A stretch of 64,000 nucleotides of DNA from Denitratisoma sp. Lineage in GTDB: Bacteria > Pseudomonadota > Gammaproteobacteria > Burkholderiales > Rhodocyclaceae. Both the position numbers and the translations under genes were made by a program. The stretch covers positions 2,937,570 to 3,001,569 of the forward strand of contig JAVSMO010000001.1 of the NCBI GenBank assembly GCA_032027165.1. Direction: 5' to 3'. The notes beneath the pieces were generated by a model. The model ran no database searches. It saw nothing but the letters and a program-made list of their open reading frames with translations, and was not told the DNA's origin. Within the stretch, counting starts at the first letter, position 1; the number at the start of each line of letters is the position of its first letter. Positions 38,191 through 47,319 of the stretch are shown one piece after another.

Positions 38191-38239
38191 GCGACCCCAG
38201 AATCCGGTCGTAAAACGGTGAGGATTTTTCTGGGGTCGC
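38191..38239 (+). promoter_or_regulatory. perfect 12-bp hairpin across the ribosome binding site of the CheB-CheR-kinase gene
   Basis: GCGACCCCAGAA (38191-38202) pairs perfectly with TTCTGGGGTCGC (38228-38239); the loop is 25 bases. The right arm contains the GGGG that would serve as the Shine-Dalgarno and ends one base before the ATG at 38241. In RNA this would hide the ribosome binding site. There is no T-run, so it is not a terminator. Confidence 0.6.
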
Positions 38240-38240
38240 A

Positions 38241-41200
38241 ATGAACGTAAGTGAAAGGCGGCGTGGCAAGGCCTTGCCGAAGGCCGCCAAGGGACATATG
38301 CCGATGGTGGTCGGCATCGGCGCATCGGCCGGCGGCTTGCAGGCGCTCGAGGCGTTTTTCGATGCGATGCCGGTCGGCACCGGCATCGCCTTCGTGCTGA
38401 TCCAGCATCTGTCACCGGACTTCAAGAGTCTGATGAACGACCTGCTGGCGCGCCACACCCCCCTGAAGATCGAGCATGTCCGCGACGGCGCGCGAGTCGA
38501 GCCGGATCGCGTCTATCTGAACCAGCCCAAATCCAGAATCACGGTGAAGGCCGGCTCATTCCGGGTCGAGCCGGCGAGCGGCGCCGACCTGCCGGCGATG
38601 CCGATCGACATCTTTTTCTCTTCCCTGGCGAAGGAGGCGCCGAACCGCTGCGTCGGCGTGATTCTTTCCGGCACGGGATCCGACGGTTCGCGCGGCATCC
38701 GCGACATTGCCCGTGCCGGCGGCCTCGTCCTGGTGCAGGACACGGTCAGCGCCCAATTCGACGGCATGCCGAAGAGCGCGGCGGATACGGGAATCGCGGA
38801 TTTTGTCGGCGCTCCCGAAGAGATGCCGAAGGCCATCCTCAGCTGGCTGGCCGATCCTGAGAGCCTGGCCCGTTTTTCTTTGCTGCAGCTGGACGGTGCA
38901 ATCCCGCTGGCCACGGCCGGGGATGAAAAAACGCCCATGCAGCGGATCTTCGGTTTCCTGCGGCGCGACTTCGGCATCGACTTTGCGCAGTACAAGCCGA
39001 CCACGGTCGGGCGCCGCATCGAGCGGCGCATGGCGTTGTGCCGCTGCCCTGGCATCAAGGAATACGCCGACCTGCTGGAGCAGGATGCGGAGGAAATCGA
39101 TGCGTTGTACCGCGACCTGCTGATCGGAGTGACGCGCTTCTTCCGCGACAGCCGCGCCTTCACCAAGCTGGGCAAGCAGGTGCTGCCGAAATTGTTCGAA
39201 CGCGCCAAGGACAGTCCCCAGGTGCGCGCCTGGGTCGCAGGTTGCGCGACCGGAGAAGAAGCGTATTCGGTCGCCATTCTGCTCAAGGAGTCGGCGGAGC
39301 GGGTCGGCTACAAGGGAAAGCTCAACGTCTTCGCCACCGATGTGCACCGGCGCTCGCTGGATTTCGCCTCGCTCGGCCGTTATGACGCCAAGCACATCGC
39401 CGGGGTGCCCAGCGAATATCTGTCGCGCTACTTCCTGAAGGACGACGATGGCGCCTATCGCATCACCCCGGAACTGCGCAAGATCGTCATTTTCGCCGCC
39501 CACAACGCCTTGTCCGACCCGCCGTTCACGAACATCGACCTGATCACCTGCCGCAACATGCTGATCTACCTGGAGCCGGCGGCACAGGAGCGGGTAATCG
39601 CCCTGTTCCACTTTGCGCTGCGACCGCAGGGAATCCTGTTCCTCGGCTCCAGCGAAGGCACCGGCATTCTCTCCGGAGAATTCGAGGTGGTCGACGCGCA
39701 GGCCAAGCTCTACAGCCGGATCGGCGAGGGCAAGCTGCCGATGTTCACCCGCCGCGGCGAGCAGGGTGCGGATGCGCACTGGCAGGCCGTGACGCCGCTC
39801 CGGGCGGGTTCGAAGCTGACGCTGGATCGCGTTCTGGTCGAGGACTACGATGCCTTGCTGGGACGCTATCTGGCGCCGGGCCTGCTGGTCGATGAGAACA
39901 GCCAGATATTGCACTATTTCGGCGATGCTGCCCGCTACCTGAAGGGGCCGGCCGGGCGGAGCTCCGCCGATCTCTTCGCCGCCATCGATGGCGACCTGCG
40001 CCTGGCGGTGAGCACCAGCCTGCTGCGCGCGCAAAAGCAGGATGGGCCGGTCGTGACGTCCGGGGTGGCGGTGACGGTCGGCGGCGAGGCGAAGACCCTG
40101 ATCGTGACGGCGGAGCGAATTGCCCACGAGAAGGCGCGCATCAACCATTTCTTCATCGGATTTCGCGAGGCGCAGGAAGCCCCGGACCCCGTGCCGGCCG
40201 CGGACTGGCGCTCATCCGCGGCCGGAGAAAGCGTCTTCGAGCTGACCGACGAATCGCGGCGGCGGATTGCGGATCTGGAGTACGAACTCCAGCTGACCAA
40301 GAGCGACCTCCAGGCGACGATCCAGGAGCTGCAGACGAGCAACGAGGAACTGCAGGCCACCAACGAAGAAATGCTGGCGTCCAACGAGGAGTTGCAGAGC
40401 ACCAACGAGGAACTGCACTCGGTCAACGAGGAGCTGTACTCGGTCAACGCCGAGTACGAGCGCAAGAACGATGAGCTGCGCCAGCTCAACCAGGACCACG
40501 AAAACCTGCTCGGCAACCTGCAGACCGGTATCGTCTTCCTCGATGAGAACCTGCGCATCCGCAAGTTCAACACGGCCATCGCCGATTTCTTCCACCTGAT
40601 GCAGCAGGACGTCGGGCGTCCGATCGAGCATATTGCCTATCATCTGGGCGACCAGGAAACCATGCTTGCGGATGTCCGGCGCGTCATGGCGAGCGGCCTT
40701 CCCGCCGAAGGCGAAGTACAGACCCGCTCCGGGCGCTGGTTCCTCAAGCGCGCGCTGCCGTTCGTGAACGATGGTTCGAAGATTGCCGGCGTGGTGCTGA
40801 CCTTCACCGACATTACCCTGCTCAAGCAGGTGCTGGAAAGCGAGGAGCGCTTCCGGACGATGGTCGAGAATCTGCCGACCGGCGCCGCCCTGATCCAGGG
40901 CGGTGAAATCACCATCAACCGGGCAGCGGAGGTCATGACGGGCTATTCCCGGAACGAGATGCACACCCCTGACGATTGGCGCAGCCGCTTCCTCCCTGAA
41001 GGCAGGCTGGACGGTCAAAACCAATTCGTGCAGGGGGACGGTGACGACGAGGGGGCGTTGTTGCGCGAGATGCGCGTGAAGCGTAAGGACGGCTCGACGA
41101 TCCATGTGGAAGTCAGCATGTATCACTTCAGCCAGGGGGAGGTATGGCTGCTCTACGACCTGGGTGCGCGCAAGCGGGCTGAAGAGGAGTCGCGTCGTCT

Positions 41201-41939
41201 GGCGGCCTCGCTGGAGGAGCGTGTCCATGCGCGGACGGCGGAGCTGGAGCAATCGAACCGGGAGCTCGAGGCCTTCAGTTATTCGGTCTCCCACGACCTG
41301 CGCACGCCGCTGCGCGCCATAGACGGCTTCAGCCACGCGTTACTGGATGAGTATGGGGCGCAATTGGACGAGAGGGGACATGCCTATCTGAATCGCGTTC
41401 GCCAGGCGACGCAGCGCATGGGCGACCTCATCGACGATCTGCTCGAGCTGGCGCGGGTCTCCCGCTGGGTGCTCCAGCGTCAGCCGGTGGACCTGTGCGA
41501 GCAGGCAGGCGAAATCGTCCAGGCGCTGCAGGCGGCCGACCCCGGGCGGCAGCTGGAATTCATCTGCGCGGGCACCGAGCCCCTGATCGCGCATGCCGAT
41601 CCCGGCCTGACGCGCGTCGTGCTGGAGAACCTCATGCGCAACGCCTGGAAGTTCACGCGCACACGGCAGTTTGCGCGAATCGAATTCGGTCGCACTGTCG
41701 TGGATGGCGAAACGGTCTATTTTTTCAGGGACAACGGCGTTGGCTTCGACATGGCGTTTGCCGCCAAGCTGTTCGGCAATTTCCAGCGGCTGCATTCCGG
41801 CAGCGAGTTCGAGGGCGAGGGAATCGGCCTGGCCATTGTTAACCGCATACTGCGCAAGCATGGCGGCCGCATCTGGGCCGAAGGCCGGCCCCAGGAGGGG
41901 GCGACGTTTTACTTCACGCTGGGCGAACGCGGGGCGTGA
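38241..41939 (+). CDS. hybrid CheB-CheR-PAS sensor histidine kinase
   Basis: A 1232-residue soluble signalling protein. A CheB methylesterase domain has its full triad (Ser29 in 'GASAGG', His56 in 'IQHLSPDF', Asp148 in 'SGTGSDGSRG'). A CheR methyltransferase follows, with 'VTRFFRDS' and 'WVAGCATGEEAYSVAILL'. Around residues 675-760 is the SNEELQ-type coiled coil, then two PAS domains, then a histidine kinase: H box 'SVSHDLRTPLRAIDGF' (His1018), N box 'NLMRNAWKFTR', 'DNGVGFD' and 'GEGIGLAIV'. No membrane segment or receiver domain is seen. No response regulator or MCP is adjacent, so it is an orphan. It ends 26 bases inside thiE. Confidence 0.93.
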   Translation: MNVSERRRGKALPKAAKGHMPMVVGIGASAGGLQALEAFFDAMPVGTGIAFVLIQHLSPDFKSLMNDLLARHTPLKIEHVRDGARVEPDRVYLNQPKSRITVKAGSFRVEPASGADLPAMPIDIFFSSLAKEAPNRCVGVILSGTGSDGSRGIRDIARAGGLVLVQDTVSAQFDGMPKSAADTGIADFVGAPEEMPKAILSWLADPESLARFSLLQLDGAIPLATAGDEKTPMQRIFGFLRRDFGIDFAQYKPTTVGRRIERRMALCRCPGIKEYADLLEQDAEEIDALYRDLLIGVTRFFRDSRAFTKLGKQVLPKLFERAKDSPQVRAWVAGCATGEEAYSVAILLKESAERVGYKGKLNVFATDVHRRSLDFASLGRYDAKHIAGVPSEYLSRYFLKDDDGAYRITPELRKIVIFAAHNALSDPPFTNIDLITCRNMLIYLEPAAQERVIALFHFALRPQGILFLGSSEGTGILSGEFEVVDAQAKLYSRIGEGKLPMFTRRGEQGADAHWQAVTPLRAGSKLTLDRVLVEDYDALLGRYLAPGLLVDENSQILHYFGDAARYLKGPAGRSSADLFAAIDGDLRLAVSTSLLRAQKQDGPVVTSGVAVTVGGEAKTLIVTAERIAHEKARINHFFIGFREAQEAPDPVPAADWRSSAAGESVFELTDESRRRIADLEYELQLTKSDLQATIQELQTSNEELQATNEEMLASNEELQSTNEELHSVNEELYSVNAEYERKNDELRQLNQDHENLLGNLQTGIVFLDENLRIRKFNTAIADFFHLMQQDVGRPIEHIAYHLGDQETMLADVRRVMASGLPAEGEVQTRSGRWFLKRALPFVNDGSKIAGVVLTFTDITLLKQVLESEERFRTMVENLPTGAALIQGGEITINRAAEVMTGYSRNEMHTPDDWRSRFLPEGRLDGQNQFVQGDGDDEGALLREMRVKRKDGSTIHVEVSMYHFSQGEVWLLYDLGARKRAEEESRRLAASLEERVHARTAELEQSNRELEAFSYSVSHDLRTPLRAIDGFSHALLDEYGAQLDERGHAYLNRVRQATQRMGDLIDDLLELARVSRWVLQRQPVDLCEQAGEIVQALQAADPGRQLEFICAGTEPLIAHADPGLTRVVLENLMRNAWKFTRTRQFARIEFGRTVVDGETVYFFRDNGVGFDMAFAAKLFGNFQRLHSGSEFEGEGIGLAIVNRILRKHGGRIWAEGRPQEGATFYFTLGERGA

Positions 41940-42558
41940 GCGGCATCTGCCAGATTTTCGCGTAGGCGGCTGCCCTGGCGGCGATGTCCGGTGCCTCGAA
42001 AAGGTCGCTGATGACGGCCAGCAGGTCGGCGCCGGCGGCGATCAGTTGCGGGGCGTTCTGCAGGGTGATGCCGCCGATGGCGCAGACCGGCAGCCCCAGT
42101 TCGTTGCGGGCCTCGGCAAGCAAAGTCAGCGGCGCGCGCACGGCGGCTGGCTTGGTCGGCGAGGCGAAGAAGCTGCCGAAGGCGATGTAGTCGGCGCCGA
42201 TGCGCCCGGCTTCCCGCGCCCGTTCCATCTCGTCGTAGCAGGAGATGCCGAGCAGTTTCCCCGGTCCCAGGGCAGCGCGGGCGGCGGCCAGGTCGCCGTC
42301 CTCGCGGCCGAGGTGGGCGCCGTCGGCGCCGATGTCCTGGGCCAATGCCAGATCGTCGTTGATGACGAGCGGCACCCCGTGCCGGCGGCACAGCCCGAGC
42401 AGGGCCTGCGCCTGCTCGCGCCGAAGGGCGGCGCCGGCCGGCTTGTTACGGTATTGCACCAGGCAGACGCCGCCGAGCACGGCCTGCTCGGCGCGGCGCA
42501 GCAGGTCGGCGGTATCGGCCAGGTCCGGGGTGACGGCGTACAGACCCTTAAGCTTCAT
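41914..42558 (-). CDS. thiE: thiamine-phosphate synthase
   Basis: A 214-residue TIM-barrel enzyme that joins HMP-PP and the thiazole phosphate. Seen are 'LVQYRNKPAG', 'LVINDDLALAQDIGADGAHLGREDGDL', 'YIAFGSFFASPTKP' and 'PVCAIGGITLQNA'. The ATG overlaps the 3' end of thiD by 11 bases, so the pair is coupled. The 3' end overlaps the convergent kinase gene by 26 bases. Confidence 0.95.
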   Translation of the reverse strand: MKLKGLYAVTPDLADTADLLRRAEQAVLGGVCLVQYRNKPAGAALRREQAQALLGLCRRHGVPLVINDDLALAQDIGADGAHLGREDGDLAAARAALGPGKLLGISCYDEMERAREAGRIGADYIAFGSFFASPTKPAAVRAPLTLLAEARNELGLPVCAIGGITLQNAPQLIAAGADLLAVISDLFEAPDIAARAAAYAKIWQMPLTPRVRPA

Positions 42559-43381
42559 CCTCGGGCCCGGATTCGCGTGCCCAGAAGAATCGATCGGGCA
42601 GATACTGGCCCATGCCGGGCCGGAAACCGTTGGCGAGCGCCTGCCAGGTGTAGTCCTGGGCGTCGCGCACGGCCTCGGCGATGTCCAGGCCGTTGGCCAG
42701 GTTGGCGGCGATGGCCGAGGCCAGGGTGCAACCCGAGCCGTGGTAACTGCCGGGCAGGCGTTCCCAGGCATCGGCGCGGATCAGGCCGTTCTCTCCGTAG
42801 AGGGAATTGACGACCTGGGCGCTGTGCTCGTGGGTGCCGGTGATCAGAACGAACTCGGCGCCGGCGCCCACCAGTCGCCGGGCGCACTCGTCGAGACCGG
42901 GATCATCCTCGTCGTTGCTCTCGTCGAGAGCCAGCCGGCGTGCTTCCAGGCTGTTCGGCGTCAGCAGGGTGGTCTGCGGCAGCAGCAGTTCGCGCAGGGC
43001 GAGGATCATGTCTTCGCTGGCCAGCTCGTCGCCGCGGCCGGACGCCAGCACCGGATCGAGGACAAGCGGGATGTCGGGGTAGTCGGAGATGATCTCGGCG
43101 ATGGCGGCGATGTTCTCGACACTGCCCAGCATGCCGACCTTGAAGGCCGAAACGGACATGTCTTCGAGCAGTGCGCGCGCCTGGTCGGCCACCCAGTCGG
43201 CATCGATGGCCAGCGCATCCTCGACGCCGGCCGAGTCCTGCACCGTCAGCGCAGTGAGCACCGAGAGGGGATGGCAACCCATGCTGGAGAGCGTCATGAT
43301 GTCGGCCTGCAGGCCGGCGCCGCCGGAAGGATCGGAAGCGGCGAACACCATCACAATGGGTGGCAGCAGGTCCTGGGGCAT
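42548..43381 (-). CDS. thiD: hydroxymethylpyrimidine/phosphomethylpyrimidine kinase
   Basis: A 277-residue ribokinase-fold kinase that phosphorylates HMP to HMP-PP. The motifs 'AASDPSGGAGLQADIMTLSSMGCHPLSVLTALTVQDS', 'DPVLASGRGDEL' and 'GSYHGSGCTLASAIAANLANG' (anion hole and catalytic Asp region) are complete. It comes before thiE on the minus strand. The 64-base gap to the divergent rubredoxin gene has no room for a TPP riboswitch, and none is seen. Confidence 0.95.
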   Translation of the reverse strand: MPQDLLPPIVMVFAASDPSGGAGLQADIMTLSSMGCHPLSVLTALTVQDSAGVEDALAIDADWVADQARALLEDMSVSAFKVGMLGSVENIAAIAEIISDYPDIPLVLDPVLASGRGDELASEDMILALRELLLPQTTLLTPNSLEARRLALDESNDEDDPGLDECARRLVGAGAEFVLITGTHEHSAQVVNSLYGENGLIRADAWERLPGSYHGSGCTLASAIAANLANGLDIAEAVRDAQDYTWQALANGFRPGMGQYLPDRFFWARESGPEDEA

Positions 43382-43445
43382 GGGCGGGGTGTCGGCTGGT
43401 GTGGCCGGAAGCGAATGGGGTAGACTGGCCCGATTCTAACCGAGA

Positions 43446-43634
43446 ATGTTAATGACGACCCCTGCTCCCTATCGCACCTGGATGTGCCTGGTCTGTGGCT
43501 TCGTCTACGATGAGGCTGCCGGCTTGCCGGAAGAGGGCATTCCGCCCGGCACCCGCTGGGAAGACGTGCCGCCGAACTGGGCCTGCCCGGAATGCGGGGC
43601 GCGCAAGGAAGATTTCGAGCTGGTTGAAATCTGA
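43446..43634 (+). CDS. rubredoxin
   Basis: A 62-residue iron protein with both CxxC pairs: 'MCLVCGFVYDEAAGLPEEG' and 'WACPECGARKEDFELVE'. Rubredoxins carry single electrons, for example to alkane hydroxylases or oxygen-detoxifying enzymes. Its start may be the ATG at 43446 or at 43452, two codons later. It lies between thiD and pilG, an arrangement found in many betaproteobacteria; no redox partner is next to it. Confidence 0.95.
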   Translation: MLMTTPAPYRTWMCLVCGFVYDEAAGLPEEGIPPGTRWEDVPPNWACPECGARKEDFELVEI

Positions 43635-43700
43635 GCCAGTGTGTCAAAGTTGGCGGGGAAATGGCTGTTTTTTAGGTTATAGTTATGGCGCCCGGCCGCG

Positions 43701-43724
43701 AAGTCATATATCAAGTCATATATC
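43701..43724 (+). repeat. tandem 12-bp direct repeat before pilG
   Basis: Two perfect adjacent copies of AAGTCATATATC, about 45 bases before the pilG start, in the 134-base rubredoxin-pilG gap. The repeat is AT-rich against a GC-rich background. It may be a binding site for a regulator of the pil operon. A weak TATAGT at 43678-43683 lies just upstream. Confidence 0.5.
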
Positions 43725-43768
43725 CGAAGCGATATTCAGCGGCCTGCTAGAGGAGGGGACGGAGAAGC

Positions 43769-44167
43769 GTGGGGGAAGCTGCCAATCTCAACGGCGTCAA
43801 GGTGATGGTGATCGACGACAGCAACACCATCCGCCGCAGTGCCGAAATTTTCCTGGTGCAGGCCGGCTGCCAAGTCGTCTTGGCGGAGGACGGTTTCGAT
43901 GCGCTGGCGAAAATAGCCGACCACCACCCCGATATCGTCTTTTGCGACATCATGATGCCGCGTCTCGACGGTTACCAGACCTGCGCCCTGATCAAGAAGA
44001 ATCCGCGCTTCGGCGTGACGCCGGTCATCATGCTGTCGTCAAAGGATGGCCTGTTCGACCGGGCGCGCGGTCGCATGGTCGGTTCCGACGAGTACCTGAC
44101 AAAACCCTTCACCAAGGATAGCCTGCTCAAGGCCGTCGCTGCGCATTTGCCGCAGCGTGTTTCCTAG
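43769..44167 (+). CDS. pilG: twitching motility response regulator PilG
   Basis: A 132-residue single-domain receiver. The acidic pair is 'VIDDSN', the phosphoacceptor is Asp60 in 'VFCDIMMPRLDGYQ', and the Lys is in 'YLTKPFTKD'. There is no output domain. It matches PilG, the CheY-like regulator that acts on pilus extension. It starts with GTG, which has GGAG and GGAGGGG upstream. It heads pilG-pilH-pilI-pilJ-pilL. Confidence 0.93.
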   Translation: MGEAANLNGVKVMVIDDSNTIRRSAEIFLVQAGCQVVLAEDGFDALAKIADHHPDIVFCDIMMPRLDGYQTCALIKKNPRFGVTPVIMLSSKDGLFDRARGRMVGSDEYLTKPFTKDSLLKAVAAHLPQRVS

Positions 44168-44192
44168 TTTGCATTCGTAGCGAGGTAAGACT

Positions 44193-44558
44193 ATGTCCAT
44201 CAAGAAAATTCTCATCGTCGACGACTCCCCCACCGAGCGCCATGCGCTGAGCGAGCTGCTCGCGAAGAACGGCTACAACGTGGTCACCGCCGAGAGCGGC
44301 GAGGAGGCCATCGCCAAGTCGAAGTCCGAGATGCCCGATCTCATCCTCATGGACGTCGTCATGCCCGGCATGAACGGCTACCAGGCCACGCGCACCATCA
44401 CGCGCGAGGAAGAGACCAAGCACATCCCCGTCGTCATGTGCACCAGCAAGGGGCAGGAGACCGACAAGATCTGGGGCATGCGCCAGGGCGCCAACGACTA
44501 CCTGGTCAAGCCGATCGATCCGAAAGTGCTGCTGGAGAAGATCGCCGCGCTGGGCTGA
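44193..44558 (+). CDS. pilH: twitching motility response regulator PilH
   Basis: A 121-residue CheY-like receiver starting MSIKKILIVDDSPTERH, with phosphoacceptor Asp54 in 'ILMDVVMPGMNGYQ' and the Lys in 'YLVKPID'. The 'KGQETDKIWGMRQGA' segment is typical of PilH. PilH dampens or balances PilG signalling in Pseudomonas. It lies 25 bases after pilG and 14 bases before pilI. Confidence 0.95.
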   Translation: MSIKKILIVDDSPTERHALSELLAKNGYNVVTAESGEEAIAKSKSEMPDLILMDVVMPGMNGYQATRTITREEETKHIPVVMCTSKGQETDKIWGMRQGANDYLVKPIDPKVLLEKIAALG

Positions 44559-44572
44559 GGCGACCACAGCCG

Positions 44573-45091
44573 ATGGCCAAGAAGAAACTCAGCCTGAGGG
44601 AGTTTCAGGAAAGCCTGGTCCAGCGGCTGACCAGCGCCCGCGCCGGCCAGACGTCGCGAGCCCTGCTGGGCGTGCTGGCCGGCCGGGACTACTGGCTGCT
44701 CGACCTGGCCGATTCCGGCGAGATCGTGCCACTGCCGCCCCTGACCAGCGTGCCGCTCACCCAGCCCTGGTTCTGCGGCATCGCCAACATTCGCGGCACG
44801 TTGTACAGCGTGGTCGATTTCTCGGCTTTCCAGGGTGGCGAGATCACCCCGCAGAATGCCGACAGCCGCCTGCTGATCGTCGGTGGACGATTCGGCATCA
44901 ATAGCGCGCTGCTGGTCAATCGCACGCTGGGTTTGCGCAACATCGAACAGATGGAACCGCGTGCGGTCGATGCCGATCCGCGGCCGTGGGTCGGCGAGCA
45001 GTATGCCGACCCGCAGGGCAATGTTTGGAAGCGGCTGAACCTGAGGAACCTGCTCGGACAGCCGGAGTTCCTTGAAATCGGACTGTCGTGA
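44573..45091 (+). CDS. pilI: CheW-like adaptor PilI
   Basis: A 172-residue CheW-domain protein that couples the receptor PilJ to the kinase PilL. 'PLTQPWFCGIANIRGTLYSVVDFSAF' is the conserved CheW core, and the N-terminus 'KKKLSLREFQESLVQRL' is typical of PilI. The start ATG follows the pilH stop closely. Spacing within the operon is short throughout. Confidence 0.93.
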   Translation: MAKKKLSLREFQESLVQRLTSARAGQTSRALLGVLAGRDYWLLDLADSGEIVPLPPLTSVPLTQPWFCGIANIRGTLYSVVDFSAFQGGEITPQNADSRLLIVGGRFGINSALLVNRTLGLRNIEQMEPRAVDADPRPWVGEQYADPQGNVWKRLNLRNLLGQPEFLEIGLS

Positions 45092-45141
45092 AAAGGGAAG
45101 TCACCCGCAACAACTAGAAGCTGAACATCGGAGACATCGGC

Positions 45142-47295
45142 ATGGCATTCAATATCAAGCTCCCCGGAATGGGCAGTAGCGAGACTCCCTCGGAAACCTC
45201 GCAGAGCACGATCATGGACAACCTGCAGCAGGCCGCCGTGCGGGGCGGACGCTTCAAGCTGCCCGGGATAGGCGACAAGCCGGTCGGCACCCAGCTTCAA
45301 TTGCTGGGCGGTATGTTCGTGTTCTTCATGTTCATCGTGGCCGTGGCGGCCTGGATGGACAGTCGCGTTGCCACGCATGGCGCAGCCTATACGTCTGCGG
45401 CCGGGCAAATGCGCATGCTCTCGCAGGCCATCGCCAAGTCCGCCCAGCTGGCCCTGCAGGGCAATGCGGCGGCGTTCGCCGAACTGAAGGAGGGCCGCAG
45501 CAACTTCGCCATCCTCCTTGAGCGCGTCACGCAAGGCGGCACGATCGACGAGATCAACGTGCCCCCCAGCCCGGATACCACGCAGCCCGCCCTGCATGCC
45601 CTGACAGAGGAGTGGGAGAAGACCAACCAGAACTCCGCCCAGGTGCTGGAGCAGGAGAAGAACCTGCAGCAACTCGGCAAATCGGTGTCGACCATCAATG
45701 CGAAGAATCCCCAGCTGCTGGAGCTGGCCGAGCAGGTGGCGGCCCTCAAGCTGCAGACGGGAGCATCGGCGCGAGAGATCGCTGCCGCCAACCAGCTGGT
45801 GATGTTGACCCAGCGCCTGGCAAAAAACGCCAACGCCCTGCTGGTCGCCGACGCCATCGACCCGGAAGTGGCCTTCCTGCTGGGCAAGGACACGAACACC
45901 TTCCGTGACGTGCTGGGTGCCCTGAGCAAGGGATCCGAGGCGATGCGCATCAATCCTGCCGCCGACGCCGAGACCAAGGAAAAACTGACCGAGCTCGATA
46001 GCGCCTTCAAGGAATACCAGGAGGCCGTGGCCGGCATTCTCGGCAACATGCAGCGCCTCGTCCAGGCCAAGCAGGCGGGCAGCCGGATTTTCCGCGACAG
46101 CGTTCCCTTGCTCAAGGCGACCACCGACCTGTCCAACGCCTACGCTGCGGAAATCGCCGGCCGGGCGACGAATACCTGGGTCATCTCCATTTTCGCCCTG
46201 ATGGCCGTCATTACCCTGGCCCTGATGGCCAAGGTGTTCAACGACGACTCGGCCATGCGCCGGGAACAGGCCGAACGCCAGCGCCATGAGGCGGAAGCCT
46301 CGAAGAACGCCAGCCAGGAAGCCATTCTGCGGCTGATGAACGAGATGGGCGACCTGGCCGACGGCGACCTGACGGTGCGCGCCACGGTGACGGAGGACAT
46401 CACGGGCGCCATTGCCGACTCGGTGAACTACACGATTGAGGAACTCGGCGTGCTGGTGCGGCGAATCAACGATGCCGCCGGCCGCGTGGCCGCCGCCTCC
46501 GAGGCCGCCCAGAAAACTTCCAACGAACTGCTGGTCGCCACCGAGCGCCAGTCGCGCGAGATCAAGCAGGCCGGCGACAACGTCCTCGACATGGCGAAAT
46601 CGATGAACCAGGTGTCGAGCGAGGCCATGGAATCCGCCCAGGTGGCGCGCCACTCCCTGGACGCCGCGCAAAAAGGCGCCGAGGCGGTGGAGAACTCCAT
46701 CAAGGGCATGAACGAAATTCGCGACCAGATCCAGGAAACCTCGAAGCGGATCAAGCGCCTCGGCGAATCCTCGCAGGAGATCGGCGAGATCGTGGAGCTG
46801 ATTTCCGACATTACCGAGCAGACGAACGTGCTGGCGCTGAATGCCGCCATCCAGGCGGCTTCCGCCGGCGAAGCGGGCCGCGGCTTCACGGTGGTTGCGG
46901 AAGAAGTGCAGCGCCTCGCCGAACGCTCCGGCGAGGCGACGAAGCAGATCGCCGCGATCGTGAAGACGATTCAGACCGACACGCAGGACGCCGTATCCGC
47001 CATGGAGAACTCGACGCGGGGCGTGGTCGAAGGGGCCAAGCTGTCCGACGCCGCCGGTCAGGCGCTGCAGGAAATCTCCTCAGTGTCGACCAACCTGGCC
47101 TCCCTGATCGAATCGATTTCCTCCGCCACCCAGCAGCAGGCCGAGAACGCGACGCGCGTGGCGCAAAACATGCAGGGCATCCTGAAGGTGACGGAGCAGA
47201 CAACCGTTGGCACCAAGCAGACCGCGGTTTCGATCGGCCAGCTCGCCGAGCTGGCGGTCGAACTGAAGGGCTCGGTGTCGGGCTTCAAGGTCTAA
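45142..47295 (+). CDS. pilJ: methyl-accepting chemotaxis protein PilJ
   Basis: A 717-residue receptor. There is a cytoplasmic leader, TM1 at about residues 55-75 ('[16 protein letters not shown]'), a periplasmic PilJ-type sensing domain (about residues 80-335), TM2 around 340-360, a HAMP segment and a long signalling coiled coil with the hairpin tip '[34 protein letters not shown]'. There is no C-terminal pentapeptide tether. The cognate methyltransferase PilK is not found in the operon. In Pseudomonas PilJ senses pilin and surface contact. Confidence 0.95.
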   Translation: MAFNIKLPGMGSSETPSETSQSTIMDNLQQAAVRGGRFKLPGIGDKPVGTQLQLLGGMFVFFMFIVAVAAWMDSRVATHGAAYTSAAGQMRMLSQAIAKSAQLALQGNAAAFAELKEGRSNFAILLERVTQGGTIDEINVPPSPDTTQPALHALTEEWEKTNQNSAQVLEQEKNLQQLGKSVSTINAKNPQLLELAEQVAALKLQTGASAREIAAANQLVMLTQRLAKNANALLVADAIDPEVAFLLGKDTNTFRDVLGALSKGSEAMRINPAADAETKEKLTELDSAFKEYQEAVAGILGNMQRLVQAKQAGSRIFRDSVPLLKATTDLSNAYAAEIAGRATNTWVISIFALMAVITLALMAKVFNDDSAMRREQAERQRHEAEASKNASQEAILRLMNEMGDLADGDLTVRATVTEDITGAIADSVNYTIEELGVLVRRINDAAGRVAAASEAAQKTSNELLVATERQSREIKQAGDNVLDMAKSMNQVSSEAMESAQVARHSLDAAQKGAEAVENSIKGMNEIRDQIQETSKRIKRLGESSQEIGEIVELISDITEQTNVLALNAAIQAASAGEAGRGFTVVAEEVQRLAERSGEATKQIAAIVKTIQTDTQDAVSAMENSTRGVVEGAKLSDAAGQALQEISSVSTNLASLIESISSATQQQAENATRVAQNMQGILKVTEQTTVGTKQTAVSIGQLAELAVELKGSVSGFKV

Positions 47296-47319
47296 GGCGG
47301 GCGAAGCGCGGGCGACACG

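Noticed and set aside
36022..38415. A 797-codon minus-strand frame joining the GNAT gene to a region opposite and upstream of hemL
   Set aside because: Only the last 219 codons encode a protein family. The upstream part is the out-of-frame shadow of hemL, and its beginning reads into the kinase leader.
40320..40450. Short repeats resembling a repeat array
   Set aside because: They encode the SNEELQ-type coiled coil of the CheB-CheR-kinase family, so the periodicity is protein-level, with no spacers.
43382..43445. A TPP riboswitch before thiD
   Set aside because: The divergent gap is only 64 bases and no THI-box sequence is readable.
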